From positions 1 to 64,000 of the forward strand of contig NZ_JACMYP010000012.1 in assembly GCF_020889705.1 (NCBI RefSeq): DNA of 64,000 nucleotides, read 5' to 3'. Positions within the stretch are counted from its first letter, which is position 1. Each line of letters opens with the position of its first letter. Shown here piece by piece: positions 42,718 to 51,849 of this stretch. Source of the DNA: Bradyrhizobium altum (GTDB taxonomy: Bacteria > Pseudomonadota > Alphaproteobacteria > Rhizobiales > Xanthobacteraceae). The notes beneath the pieces are model-generated. The model did no database searches. It saw only the letters and a list, made by a program, of their open reading frames with translations, and had not been told where the DNA came from. Both the position numbers and the translations under genes were made by a program.

Positions 42718-42730
42718 AGGACCGTTTGAA

Positions 42731-43885
42731 ATGACCGCCAAGCAAGACACCATCATCGGCAACGCCCGGCTGGTCCTCGCCGATCGCGTGATCGAGCAGG
42801 GCTGGGTTGCGATCGCTGACGGCAAGATTGCGGAATTCGGCGAGGGCAGGGCGCCCGAGGCAGCCGAGGATGCCGGCGGCGATCTGCTGATGCCTGGGCT
42901 GATCGAGCTGCACACCGACCATCTCGAAATGCATTACGTGCCGCGGCCGAAGGTGTTCTGGAATCCGGTCGCGGCCGTGATCTCCTATGACGGCCAGCTC
43001 GCGACCTCGGGCATCACCACGGTGCTGGATTCGCTGCGGGTCTGGCGCGAGGACGGCGCCGAGGACGTCGACGGCCGCGCCGGCGTGCTGGCGGCGGCGA
43101 TCTCGGCCGCGCGCGAGGAGGACCTGCTGCGCGCCGATCACTTCCTGCATCTGCGCTGCGAGGTGCCGATGCCTGATGTCGTCGCCGAAGCCAAGGAGCT
43201 GATCGAGCGGCCGGACGTGCGACTGATGTCGCTGATGGACCATACGCCGGGCCAGCGCCAGTTCCGCGATGAGGTGAAGCTGCGCGACTACTATCGCGGC
43301 AAGGGCGGCGGCATGACCGACGCCCAGCTCGACGTGCTGTTCGCACGGCGCTTCGCCTATCAGAAGGAATATGCCGTGGCGAACACCCGCGCGATCGTCG
43401 CGCTGGCGCATCAATACAAGATTCCGCTGGCGAGCCACGACGACACCACGGATGAAAACGTGGTCGACGCCGTCAACGACAAGGTCGCGGTCGCGGAATT
43501 CCCGACCACGATGGAAGCCGCGCGCGGGCTGCATGCCGCCGGCATCGACATCCTGATGGGCGCGCCGAACGTGGTGCGCGGCGGCTCGCACTCCGGCAAT
43601 ATCGCCGCCGTCGATCTCGCCAATGAGGGCATGCTGGATATCCTGTCGTCGGATTACATTCCCTCCAGCCTCTTGATGGCCGCCCTGCAACTGTCGCGGC
43701 ATGTGCCGGCGATCGATCTTGCTTCCGCCGTTCGCACCGTGACCAAGACGCCCGCCGAGGCGGTCGGCCTGTCCGATCGCGGCGAGATCGCGGTCGGCAG
43801 GCGCGCCGATCTGATCCGCGTGCACGTCGCGCGCGATCTGCCGGTCGTGCGCAGCGTCTGGCGCGAAGGGGGGAGGGTCGCGTGA
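42731..43885 (+). CDS. phnM: Ribose methylphosphonate triphosphate diphosphatase PhnM
   Basis: A 384-aa amidohydrolase-fold enzyme that removes pyrophosphate before C-P cleavage. Metal motif LHTDHLEMHYVPRPKV is near residue 57, then LMDHTPGQRQF, LASHDDTTDEN and GAPNVVRGGSHSGN. This is the canonical copy; a divergent one is at 31398. It ends over the GTG of phnN. Confidence 0.92.
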   Translation: MTAKQDTIIGNARLVLADRVIEQGWVAIADGKIAEFGEGRAPEAAEDAGGDLLMPGLIELHTDHLEMHYVPRPKVFWNPVAAVISYDGQLATSGITTVLDSLRVWREDGAEDVDGRAGVLAAAISAAREEDLLRADHFLHLRCEVPMPDVVAEAKELIERPDVRLMSLMDHTPGQRQFRDEVKLRDYYRGKGGGMTDAQLDVLFARRFAYQKEYAVANTRAIVALAHQYKIPLASHDDTTDENVVDAVNDKVAVAEFPTTMEAARGLHAAGIDILMGAPNVVRGGSHSGNIAAVDLANEGMLDILSSDYIPSSLLMAALQLSRHVPAIDLASAVRTVTKTPAEAVGLSDRGEIAVGRRADLIRVHVARDLPVVRSVWREGGRVA

Positions 43886-44475
43886 CCGGTGCGTCCGTCG
43901 TCGCCGAGCAGCGCACCGCGATCGGTCCCGGCCGGTTGATCCTCGTGGTCGGCCCGAGCGGCGCCGGCAAGGACACGCTGCTGGGGCTGACGAAGGCGGC
44001 CTGCGCCGACGATCGCGACATCGTGTTTCCCCGCCGCCTGATCACACGCCAGGCGTCGGCCTCGGAAGATAATGAAGAGGTCAGCGCGGAAGCCTTCCAG
44101 CGTGCGGTCGCCGCCGGCGATTACGCCATGCACTGGGAAGCGCACGGCCATCGCTATGCGCTGTCGCGGGCGATCAATGACGAGATCCGCGCCGGGCGCA
44201 CCGTGATCGCGAACGTCTCGCGCACGGTGATCGCAGCAGCGCGCCGCCACTACGCCAATGCCGTCGTGGTGTCGGTTACGGCACCGCCGGATGTGCTGGC
44301 GGCGCGGCTGGCGGCGCGTGCGCGCAGCAGCGACGGCCTGCTCGCGCAGCGGCTGGCCCGCACGGTCGACGAGAGCACGTCGACGCCCGATTTCACCATC
44401 GTCAATTCCGGCACCGCGGAATATCACGCGCGACAGCTTGTCCGCATCATCAAGGGCCAGCGCTGGGACGAATAG
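43882..44475 (+). CDS. phnN: Ribose 1,5-bisphosphokinase PhnN
   Basis: A 197-aa kinase that converts ribose 1,5-bisphosphate to PRPP, feeding the product of C-P lyase into nucleotide synthesis. The P-loop GPSGAGKDT is near residue 22 and the guanylate-kinase-like HWEAHGHRYALS near 90. It starts with GTG overlapping the phnM stop. The last codons run into a dispersed repeat beginning at 44474. No phnP or phnO follows. Confidence 0.9.
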   Translation: MTGASVVAEQRTAIGPGRLILVVGPSGAGKDTLLGLTKAACADDRDIVFPRRLITRQASASEDNEEVSAEAFQRAVAAGDYAMHWEAHGHRYALSRAINDEIRAGRTVIANVSRTVIAAARRHYANAVVVSVTAPPDVLAARLAARARSSDGLLAQRLARTVDESTSTPDFTIVNSGTAEYHARQLVRIIKGQRWDE

Positions 44476-44531
44476 AGCGTTTTCGAGCGAAGAGGATACC
44501 GGTTCGCGTGAAGAAAGCGCGTCAAGAAAGA
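44474..44531 (+). repeat. GCGTTTTCGAGCGAAG repeat, copy 2 (short form)
   Basis: It has the core module GCGTTTTCGAGCGAAGAGG..GTTCGCGTGAAG of the four-copy family, without the trailing hairpin. It starts at the phnN stop and ends near the ribosome-binding site of the next gene. Confidence 0.8.
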
Positions 44532-44550
44532 AGCGAGGAGAACAGAACGA

Positions 44551-45162
44551 ATGTCGGTGATCTCTACGATCGAGCAGCTTGAGGCGATTTATGGCTTCCC
44601 GAACGACGCGTCGACCGTGAAGGTCGCCGATCACGTGACGCCGCTCTATCGTGTGCTCATCGAGAAGTCGCCGTTCGTGTCGCTTGCGACCTCGGGGCCC
44701 GAGGGGCTCGATTGCTCGCCGCGCGGCGACTTGCCGGGCTTCGTGCGCATCCATGATGCGAAGACGCTGATGATGCCGGATCGCCGCGGCAACAATCGCT
44801 GCGATTCGCTGCGCAACATCGTTCGCGATCCCCGCGTCGGGCTATTGTTCCTGATCCCGGGCTCGGGCAGCACGCTGCGCGTCAACGGCCGCGCCTATGT
44901 CACGGCCGAGCCGGAGCTCCTGGCCTCCTTCAAGGTGGAAGGCAAGGCGCCGCGGACGGTGATCGTGATGATTGTGGACGAGATCTACTTCCAGTGCGCT
45001 CGCGCGATCGTGCGCTCCGACCTCTGGAATCCGGACAAGCGGGTCGATCCGAGGGCCTTGCCGACGCCGGGCCAGATCCTGGCCGAGATGAGCGAGCACA
45101 CGGTCGGCGGCGAGAAATACGATCGCGAATGGCCGGAGCGCGCACGCCAGACGATGTGGTGA
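44551..45162 (+). CDS. Pyridoxamine 5'-phosphate oxidase-fold (flavin/F420-type) protein
   Basis: A 203-aa split-barrel flavin-binding protein. SPFVSLATSGPEGLDCSPRGD near residue 40, DRRGNNRCDSLRN near 80 and GLLFLIPGSGSTLRVNGRA near 100 match the MSMEG_1061-type PPOX family. GAGGAG precedes the ATG. It probably binds FMN and reduces or oxidises a small molecule; the substrate is unknown. It follows phnN on the same strand but a repeat separates them, so a metabolic link to phosphonate is not implied. Confidence 0.75.
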   Translation: MSVISTIEQLEAIYGFPNDASTVKVADHVTPLYRVLIEKSPFVSLATSGPEGLDCSPRGDLPGFVRIHDAKTLMMPDRRGNNRCDSLRNIVRDPRVGLLFLIPGSGSTLRVNGRAYVTAEPELLASFKVEGKAPRTVIVMIVDEIYFQCARAIVRSDLWNPDKRVDPRALPTPGQILAEMSEHTVGGEKYDREWPERARQTMW

Positions 45163-45178
45163 CGAAAGAGGCGGCGGC

Positions 45179-45778
45179 TCAGGCCTTCGCCTGCTCATCG
45201 AAGGCCTTCAGCGAGACCGCCGCGATCTCGCGCAGCGCGTTGCGGTCGGCGCCGGAGGAGGCCATCACGCACATGCCGGATGTGACCGCGGAGAGATAGC
45301 GGGCAAGCGTGACCGGATCGGCGTTTTCGCCCAAATCGCGGTCCGCCTTGGCGCGGACAAAGCGTTCGCGCAACTGGTCTTCGGTGTGGGTGCGGCGCGC
45401 CGCCAGCTCGAATGGAACGTTTTCCGAGCCGGTGCCGCAGGCAAGGCCGCCCTGGACCAGCAGACAGCCGGGCGGGTTGGCGGGATCGGTCTGGGCGTCC
45501 GCGTGCTCCATCAGAAATCGTTCGGCCACCTCCCGGGCGGTGGAGGCGCCCAGAACTTTCTCCATCCAGGCGTCGCGCTTTTCGGAGTAGCGGTCGAGCG
45601 CGGCCTTCAGCAGGCCTTCCTTGCTGCCGAAGGCTGCGTAGAGGCTGGGCGGATTGATGCTCATCGCCTCGGTCAGCTGCGCGATCGTGGTGCCCTCGTA
45701 ACCGTGGCGCCAGAATACGTCCATGGCCCGGTCCAAAGCGGCGTCCGCGTCGAAGGCGCGGGGGCGTCCCATTCCCAT
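45179..45778 (-). CDS. TetR family regulator of the RND pump
   Basis: A 199-aa regulator. The N-terminal TetR helix-turn-helix is at about 10-56 (TTIAQLTEAMSINPPSLYAAFG), and the C-terminal ligand domain contains GCLLVQGGLACG. It is divergent from the RND adaptor gene with a 203-bp gap holding two inverted repeats. TetR repressors commonly control adjacent RND operons, so it is the probable drug-responsive repressor here. Confidence 0.85.
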   Translation of the reverse strand: MGMGRPRAFDADAALDRAMDVFWRHGYEGTTIAQLTEAMSINPPSLYAAFGSKEGLLKAALDRYSEKRDAWMEKVLGASTAREVAERFLMEHADAQTDPANPPGCLLVQGGLACGTGSENVPFELAARRTHTEDQLRERFVRAKADRDLGENADPVTLARYLSAVTSGMCVMASSGADRNALREIAAVSLKAFDEQAKA

Positions 45779-45907
45779 TTTCGTTGCTCCGTAAGCCGGG
45801 CGCCGTTTCTGTGACGGATTGTCCCTGACTTATCCTCTTGTTGCACGTGATGTTTTTCCGCGTCTTCCCATTTCCCCACCAATGAGATAATAAATTCATA
45901 GTGCTCG

Positions 45908-45966
45908 ATACATAAGTATCTTGCGAACCGGCGTCCAGCTCCACATCTGTAGCGAACACTACAGAT
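45908..45966. promoter_or_regulatory. Two inverted repeats, candidate TetR operator region
   Basis: ATCTGTAG (45945-45952) - CGAACA - CTACAGAT (45959-45966) is a perfect 8-bp-arm inverted repeat, 16 bp before the RND adaptor start. A weaker one, GATAC..GTATC, is at about 45907-45920. Binding at the first would cover the promoter or ribosome-binding region. Confidence 0.55.
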
Positions 45967-45981
45967 ATCTGGAGCGCGTGA

Positions 45982-47226
45982 ATGCCGTCGTCAACCCAAA
46001 ATCCCCGTTCCGGCCGTTTCCGACACGTCGTCGGCGGTGCCGTGATCCTCGGCGCCCTCGCGGTGGCCGGTTCGATCGCGACCGGCCACTACTTCCACGC
46101 TGCGCAGGCGACCGCGGCCGCCGCCGCCACTGAACCGGCGGTGCCGGTGACCGTCTCCGTGATCCAGCCGCGGCCGACCATCCTGTTCGATGATTTCTCG
46201 GGCCGGCTCGAGGCCGTCGACCGCGTCCAGCTTAGGCCGCGGGTGGCGGGCGCGATTATGGCGACCAATTTCACCGAGGGCGCGCTGGTGAAGTCCGGCG
46301 ACGTCCTGTTCAAGATCGACCCCGCGCCTTACGCGGCCGAGGTCGACCGGGCCCAGGCGCAGCTCGAGGCCGCGAAGGCCCGCGCGGTCTTTGCCGCAAA
46401 CGAGGTCGAGCGCGGCGCACAGCTGGTCGGCAACAACATTGTCACCAAGCGCGACTTCGACCAGCGCGACAACACCAATCGCGAAGCGATCGCCAACGTC
46501 AAGGCCGCCGAAGCCGCGCTGCAGACCGCAAAGCTCAATCTCGACTACACCGAAGTCCGCGCACCGGTCGACGGCCGGGTCGGCCGGATCGAGATCACCG
46601 TCGGCAATCTCGTCGCGGCGGGCACCTCGTCGCCGGTCCTGACCTCGCTGGTCTCGGTCAATCCGATCTATGCGAGCTTCGATGCGGATGAGGAGGTCGT
46701 GCTGCGCGCGCTGAACTCGATCGCGGACGCGTCCGGCAAGCGCGGCAATCTCGATCAGATCCCGGTCGACATGGTGACGTCGGGTGGCCTCAGCGCCAAG
46801 GGGCACATCCAGCTGATCGACAACCAGGTCAACGGGCAGAGCGGCACCATCCGCGTCCGCGCCGTGTTCAAGAACGAAGACGGCCGGCTGATCCCCGGAC
46901 AGTTCGCCCGCGTCCGCATGGGCCAGCCGAAAGAGCAGACGCTGGTGCTGATCGACGAACGCGCCGTCGGCACCGACCAGGACAAGAAGTTCGTCATGCT
47001 GGTCGGCGACGACAGCCGCGCGGTCTATCGCTCCGTCACGCTTGGCGGCGCGGTCGACGGCCTGCGGATCGTGACCGCGGGCCTGAGATCCGGCGACCGC
47101 ATCGTCGTCAACGGCCTGCAGCGCGTGCGCCCCGGCGCACTCCTGAAGATGGAAGTCGCCGAGATGGGCGCCCGCGGCATGCAGCAGGCATCCACTGAAA
47201 CCAACCAGCACGTCGTGCAGCGCTAG
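45982..47226 (+). CDS. RND efflux periplasmic adaptor subunit (MexE/AcrA type)
   Basis: A 414-aa membrane fusion protein. An N-terminal membrane anchor (about 15-40), then lipoyl halves (DRVQLRPRVAGAIMA; YTEVRAPVDGRVGRIE) around an alpha-helical hairpin rich in Ala/Glu, then a beta-barrel and MP domain. GGAG precedes the ATG at 45982. It links the inner-membrane pump to an outer-membrane channel. The pump gene follows 23 bp downstream. Confidence 0.9.
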   Translation: MPSSTQNPRSGRFRHVVGGAVILGALAVAGSIATGHYFHAAQATAAAAATEPAVPVTVSVIQPRPTILFDDFSGRLEAVDRVQLRPRVAGAIMATNFTEGALVKSGDVLFKIDPAPYAAEVDRAQAQLEAAKARAVFAANEVERGAQLVGNNIVTKRDFDQRDNTNREAIANVKAAEAALQTAKLNLDYTEVRAPVDGRVGRIEITVGNLVAAGTSSPVLTSLVSVNPIYASFDADEEVVLRALNSIADASGKRGNLDQIPVDMVTSGGLSAKGHIQLIDNQVNGQSGTIRVRAVFKNEDGRLIPGQFARVRMGQPKEQTLVLIDERAVGTDQDKKFVMLVGDDSRAVYRSVTLGGAVDGLRIVTAGLRSGDRIVVNGLQRVRPGALLKMEVAEMGARGMQQASTETNQHVVQR

Positions 47227-47249
47227 GCGCTGCACGCGGGGGCGGAGCC

Positions 47250-50200
47250 ATGAATCTCTCAAAATTCTTCATCGACCGGCCGATCTTCGCCGGCGTGCTA
47301 TCGATCCTGATCTTCCTGGCCGGCCTGATCTCGCTGCTGGCAATGCCGATCTCGGAATATCCCGACGTGGTGCCGCCGTCGGTCGTGGTGCGCGCGACCT
47401 ATCCCGGTGCCAATCCGAAGGTGATCGCCGAGACGGTCGCAACGCCGATCGAGGAGCAGATCAACGGCGTCGAAGGCATGCTCTATATGTCGAGCCAGGC
47501 GACCACCGACGGCGCGATGACGCTGACGGTGACGTTCCGGCTCGGCACCGACCCCGACAAGGCGACCCAGCTGGTGCAGAACCGCGTGCAGCAGGCCGAA
47601 CCGCGCCTGCCGGCCGTGGTGCGCCAGCTCGGCATCATCACCAAGAAGAGCTCGCCCGACCTCACCATGGTCGTGCATCTGCTGTCGCCGAACAACCGTT
47701 ACGACATGACGTATCTGCGCAACTACGCAGTGCTCAACGTCAAGGATCGGCTGGCGCGGATCGACGGCGTCGGCGACGTCCAGCTCTATGGTGCCGGCGA
47801 CTATTCGATGCGGGTCTGGGTCGATCCGCAGAAGGCCGCCGAACATGCGCTGACCGCAAACGACGTCGTGCGCGCGATCCAGGCGCAGAACGTCGAGGCC
47901 GCGGCCGGCGTGGTCGGCTCCTCGCCCAGCGTCAAGGGCCTCGACCTCCAGCTCTCCGTCAACGCCGAGGGACGGTTGTCGACCGAGGAACAGTTCGGCG
48001 ACATCGTGGTGAAGACCGGTTCGGCCGGCGAGGTGGTGCGGCTGCGCGACGTCGCGCGGATCGAGCTCGGCGCCTCCGAATACGGCCTGCGCTCGCTGCT
48101 CGACAACAAGCAGGCGGTCGCGATCCCGATCTTCCAGGCGCCCGGTTCGAACGCGCTGGAGATCTCCGACCACGTCCGCGCCACGATGGCCGAGATCAAG
48201 AAGAACATGCCGGAAGGCGTCTCGTACCAGATCGTCTACGATCCGACGCAGTTCGTGCGCTCCTCGATCGAGGCCGTCATCCACACGCTGCTCGAGGCGA
48301 TCGCACTCGTCGTGCTGGTCGTGATCCTGTTCCTGCAGACCTGGCGCGCCTCGATCATCCCATTGATCGCGGTTCCGGTGTCGATCGTCGGCACCTTCGC
48401 GGTGATGCATGTGTTCGGCTTCTCGATCAACGCGCTCAGCCTGTTCGGCCTGGTGCTTGCGATCGGCATCGTGGTCGACGACGCCATCGTCGTGGTCGAG
48501 AATGTCGAGCGCAACATCGAATCCGGCCTGTCGCCGCGCGATGCCACCAACCAGGCGATGCGCGAAGTGTCCGGCCCGATCATCGCGATCGCGCTGGTGC
48601 TGATCGCGGTGTTCGTGCCGCTCGCCTTCATCTCCGGCCTCACCGGACAGTTCTACAAGCAGTTCGCGCTGACGATTGCGATCTCGACCGTGATCTCGGC
48701 GATCAACTCGCTGACGCTGTCGCCGGCGCTGTCGGCGCTGCTCTTGAAGGGACATGACGAACCGAAGGACTGGCTGACCCGGGGCATGGAGAAGTCGCTG
48801 GGCTGGTTTTTCCGCGGCTTCAACAAGGTCTTCACGAAGTCCTCGGAGAACTACGGCCGTACCGTCACCAAGGTGATCTACGGCAAGGCCGTGGTGATCG
48901 GCCTCTATGTGCTGCTGATCGGCTTGACCGGCGTGCTGTTCAAGCAGGTGCCGAGCGGCTTCGTGCCGGGCCAGGACAAGCAGTATCTGGTCGGTTTCGC
49001 GCGGCTGCCTGACGGCGCCACGCTCGACCGCACCGAGGAAGTGATCCGCAAGATGAGCGACATCGCGCTGACCCAGCCGGGTGTCGAGAGCTCGGTAGCG
49101 TTTCCCGGCCTGTCGATCTCCGGCTTCACCAACTCCTCCAACGCCGGCATCGTGTTCTCGACCTTGAAGCCGTTCGACGAGCGCAAGGATCCGTCGCTCA
49201 GCGGCCCGGCGATCGCGGCGGCGCTCAACAAGAAATATGCCGGCATCCAGGATGCCTTCATCGCCATGTTCCCGCCGCCGCCGGTCAACGGCCTCGGCAC
49301 CATCGGCGGCTTCAAGCTGCAGATCGAGGACCGCGCCGGCCTCGGCTATGAGGCGCTGAACGATGCGACCAAGGCGTTCATGACGGCGATGCAGAAGGCG
49401 CCGGAGATCGCCGGCGTGTTCTCGAGCTTCCAGGTCAACGTGCCGCAGCTGTTCGCCGACATCGACCGCACCAAGGCGTTGCAGCTCGGCGTGCCGGTCA
49501 TGGAGGTCTTCAACACGCTGCAGATCTATCTCGGCTCCTACTATGTCAACGACTTCAACAAATTCGGCCGCACCTATTCGGTCTATGTGCAGGCGGACGC
49601 GCCGTTCCGCGCGCGTGCCGACGACATCAGGCAGTTGAAGGTGCGCTCGTCGTCGGGCGACATGGTGCCGTTGTCGGCCTTGCTGAAGGTCCGGCAGAGC
49701 GCGGGTCCGGAGCGTGCGATCCGCTACAACGGCTTCCTGTCGTCAGACATCAACGCTGCTGCCGCGCCCGGCTTTTCGTCCGGCCAGGCGCAGGAGGCAG
49801 CGACGCGGATTGCGGCCGAAACACTGCCGCCGGGCTTTGCCTTCGAATGGACCGATCTGACCTATCAGGAGTTCATCGCCGGCAATTCCGGAATCTGGGT
49901 GTTTCCGCTGGCGATCCTCCTGGTGTTCCTGGTACTCGCTGCGCTCTATGAGAGTCTGGCGCTGCCGCTCTCGATCATCATGATCGTGCCGATGGGCCTG
50001 CTGGCGGCGATGTTCGGCGTCTGGCTGTCGAAGGGCGACAACAACGTCTTCACCCAGATCGGCCTGATCGTGCTGGTCGGATTGTCGGCCAAGAACGCCA
50101 TCCTGATCGTCGAATTCGCACGCGAGCTCGAATTTGCCGGGCGTTCACCGATCAGAGCCGCGATCGAGGCAAGCCGGCTGCGGCTGCGGCCGATCCTGAT

Positions 50201-50432
50201 GACGTCGATGGCGTTCATCATGGGTGTGCTGCCGCTGGTGCTGTCGACCGGTGCGGGTTCGGAGATGCGGCGCGCGATGGGCGTCGCGGTGTTCTCCGGC
50301 ATGATCGGCGTCACGGTGTTCGGCCTGTTCCTGACGCCGGTGTTCTATGTGCTGCTGCGCACGCTCACCGGCATGAAGCCGCTGACGCAGCACGGCGAGG
50401 CGACCATTCCCGGAAAAGCACACGCGGCATGA
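47250..50432 (+). CDS. RND efflux transporter permease (HAE1/MexF type)
   Basis: A 1060-aa inner-membrane drug:H+ antiporter. The proton-relay Asp pair lies in GIVVDDAIVVVENVER near residue 408, and the N-terminus FFIDRPIFAGVLSILI is typical. Twelve helices and two large periplasmic loops can be traced. No outer-membrane channel gene follows, so it must borrow one encoded elsewhere. Its stop codon is the loop of a perfect 12-bp-stem hairpin (50418-50444). Confidence 0.92.
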   Translation: MNLSKFFIDRPIFAGVLSILIFLAGLISLLAMPISEYPDVVPPSVVVRATYPGANPKVIAETVATPIEEQINGVEGMLYMSSQATTDGAMTLTVTFRLGTDPDKATQLVQNRVQQAEPRLPAVVRQLGIITKKSSPDLTMVVHLLSPNNRYDMTYLRNYAVLNVKDRLARIDGVGDVQLYGAGDYSMRVWVDPQKAAEHALTANDVVRAIQAQNVEAAAGVVGSSPSVKGLDLQLSVNAEGRLSTEEQFGDIVVKTGSAGEVVRLRDVARIELGASEYGLRSLLDNKQAVAIPIFQAPGSNALEISDHVRATMAEIKKNMPEGVSYQIVYDPTQFVRSSIEAVIHTLLEAIALVVLVVILFLQTWRASIIPLIAVPVSIVGTFAVMHVFGFSINALSLFGLVLAIGIVVDDAIVVVENVERNIESGLSPRDATNQAMREVSGPIIAIALVLIAVFVPLAFISGLTGQFYKQFALTIAISTVISAINSLTLSPALSALLLKGHDEPKDWLTRGMEKSLGWFFRGFNKVFTKSSENYGRTVTKVIYGKAVVIGLYVLLIGLTGVLFKQVPSGFVPGQDKQYLVGFARLPDGATLDRTEEVIRKMSDIALTQPGVESSVAFPGLSISGFTNSSNAGIVFSTLKPFDERKDPSLSGPAIAAALNKKYAGIQDAFIAMFPPPPVNGLGTIGGFKLQIEDRAGLGYEALNDATKAFMTAMQKAPEIAGVFSSFQVNVPQLFADIDRTKALQLGVPVMEVFNTLQIYLGSYYVNDFNKFGRTYSVYVQADAPFRARADDIRQLKVRSSSGDMVPLSALLKVRQSAGPERAIRYNGFLSSDINAAAAPGFSSGQAQEAATRIAAETLPPGFAFEWTDLTYQEFIAGNSGIWVFPLAILLVFLVLAALYESLALPLSIIMIVPMGLLAAMFGVWLSKGDNNVFTQIGLIVLVGLSAKNAILIVEFARELEFAGRSPIRAAIEASRLRLRPILMTSMAFIMGVLPLVLSTGAGSEMRRAMGVAVFSGMIGVTVFGLFLTPVFYVLLRTLTGMKPLTQHGEATIPGKAHAA

Positions 50433-50444
50433 TGCCGCGTGTGC
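50418..50444. terminator. Hairpin whose loop is the RND stop codon
   Basis: GCACACGCGGCA (50418-50429), TGA loop, TGCCGCGTGTGC (50433-50444): a perfect 12-bp stem. It is joined immediately to the dispersed repeat that follows. Confidence 0.6.
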
Positions 50445-50547
50445 AGAGCGTTTTCGAGCGAAGTGGATACCGGTTCGCATGAAGAAAACGCGTCAAAACA
50501 AGAAACGAGAGCTTCGGTTTTGATCGAATCAAAACTGAAGCTCTCGT
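50445..50547 (+). repeat. GCGTTTTCGAGCGAAG repeat, copy 3 (full form)
   Basis: The core GCGTTTTC...GAAAACGC can pair on itself (GCGTTTTC with GAAAACGC). It is followed by a strong hairpin, GAGAGCTTCGGTTTTGAT-CGA-ATCAAAACTGAAGCTCTC (50508-50546). The second hairpin is followed by TCG only. Confidence 0.85.
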
Positions 50548-50567
50548 TCGTGTCAGTTTGAAGGGAA

Positions 50568-50786
50568 TCAGGCTGCGATATCGAGCAGCAATTGTGACGA
50601 ACCGCGGACCAGCACCTTGCGGCCCGCGGGCGTCAGTTCAAACGAATCTCCACGCACCGCAACATAACCGAGCGTGATCAGGCTTTCGACGGCGAACCGG
50701 TTCAGCCGTGAAGGGTTTGCTGCGGGAGCCCGCAACGCTTTCAGCGCATCCCACTGATCGGGTCTGAGTTCGAATTCTTCGCTCAT
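50568..50786 (-). CDS. Small winged-helix-like protein of unknown function
   Basis: A 72-aa protein. SRLNRFAVESLITLGYVAVRG followed by SFELTPAGRKVLVRG looks like the recognition helix and wing of a small winged-helix domain. The ATG at 50786 was chosen because upstream in-frame codons are not plausible. It lies between the RND operon (convergent) and a 22-bp-periodic TTAACC array upstream. DNA binding to that array is a testable guess; I do not recognise the family. Confidence 0.5.
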   Translation of the reverse strand: MSEEFELRPDQWDALKALRAPAANPSRLNRFAVESLITLGYVAVRGDSFELTPAGRKVLVRGSSQLLLDIAA

Positions 50787-50959
50787 TGGTCCAGGCACTC
50801 CAGAAGTTCTTGGCGTGCGAGATACAGAGCGCAGATGAATTTCGTGCGACCACAACGAGTCAGGATTTCGATTTATGTGGACACGCCGTCACATCGCCGT
50901 GTCATTGGAATACTTCAAGTTTTTCGAATCATTGTGGCGCATTGCCGCGTGATGCCGTC

Positions 50960-51055
50960 ACAGTGATTAACCGCACATCGTCACACAGGTTAATCGCGAG
51001 GATTAACCGGGTTAATCGTCAGGATTAACCGGTTTAATCGCCGTCCGTTAACCGC
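50960..51055. promoter_or_regulatory. Array of TTAACC / GGTTAA motifs with about 22-bp period
   Basis: TTAACC starts at 50967, 51003, 51025 and 51048; GGTTAA (or GGTTTAA) starts at 50988, 51010 and 51031. Within each series most neighbours are 21-23 bp apart. The units read roughly GATTAACCGGGTTAATCG. The last copy overlaps the stop codon of the SDR gene. The array is upstream of the small winged-helix gene. The rest of this gap (50787-50959) shows nothing I recognise. Confidence 0.6.
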
Positions 51056-51848
51056 GCCGCACGCTGGCACCGCCATCGACCGGCAACGTCACACCGGTGA
51101 CGAAATTGGCCTCGTCCGAGGCGAGGAACAGCGCGGCATTGGCGACATCCCAGCCGGTGCCCATCTTGTGACGCAGCGGCACCTTGCTGTCACGCTCGGC
51201 CTCGACCTCGGCGCGGCTCTTTTTGAATTCGCGGGCGCGGGTGTCCACCGCCATCGGCGTGTTCATCAATCCGGGCAGGATCACGTTGGCGCGAATGCCA
51301 TATTGCGCATTCTGGTAGGCGAGCTGTTCGGTGAAGGCGATCATCGCCGACTTGGTCGCCTTGTAGGCGACGTAAGGATAGGTCGTGATGGCCGCCATCG
51401 ACGAGATGTTGATGATCGAGCCGCGCTGCTGCTTGCGCATGATCGGGATCACATGCTTGGCGGCAAGGATGCAGCTCTTCAGATTGATCGCCACGCAGCG
51501 GTCGAACGCTTCCTCGGTGATGTCGAGCAACTCGGCATCGCCGCCGGAGAGGCTGACGCCGACATTGTTGTGCAGGATATCGACGCTGCCCCAGTGGCTA
51601 TGCGCATCCGCGACCATCGCCTTGATGTCGGCGTTCCTGGTGACGTCGGCCTTGAAGGCGACAGCGGTGCCGCCCTTGGCCGTGATCATATCGACGGTTT
51701 CCTGCGCCGACGCCAGATTGTGATCGACGCACAGCACCTTGGCGCCTTCGCGCGCGAAGGTCAGCGCGGTGGCGCGGCCGTTGCCGATGCCTTCGCCGGG
51801 GCTCTGGCCGGCGCCGACGACGATGGCGACGCGATCTTGCAGGCGCAT
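51048..51848 (-). CDS. Short-chain dehydrogenase/reductase (SDR) family
   Basis: A 266-aa NAD(P)-dependent oxidoreductase. The glycine-rich motif is the extended form GAGQSPGEGIGNG (12-24), the NNVG motif is near 93, and catalytic Ser (NISSMA), Tyr and Lys (YVAYKATKS) follow. The C-terminus VTGVTLPVDGGASVRRG is typical. It is the last gene of a leftward three-gene operon, one base after the CMD gene. Substrate unknown; it likely oxidises a hydroxyl intermediate of that pathway. Confidence 0.87.
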   Translation of the reverse strand: MRLQDRVAIVVGAGQSPGEGIGNGRATALTFAREGAKVLCVDHNLASAQETVDMITAKGGTAVAFKADVTRNADIKAMVADAHSHWGSVDILHNNVGVSLSGGDAELLDITEEAFDRCVAINLKSCILAAKHVIPIMRKQQRGSIINISSMAAITTYPYVAYKATKSAMIAFTEQLAYQNAQYGIRANVILPGLMNTPMAVDTRAREFKKSRAEVEAERDSKVPLRHKMGTGWDVANAALFLASDEANFVTGVTLPVDGGASVRRG

Positions 51849-51849
51849 G

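Noticed and set aside
44474..44550. A small gene between phnN and the PPOX protein
   Set aside because: The stretch is a dispersed repeat; the only frame encodes the same repeat peptide seen at the end of DUF1045.
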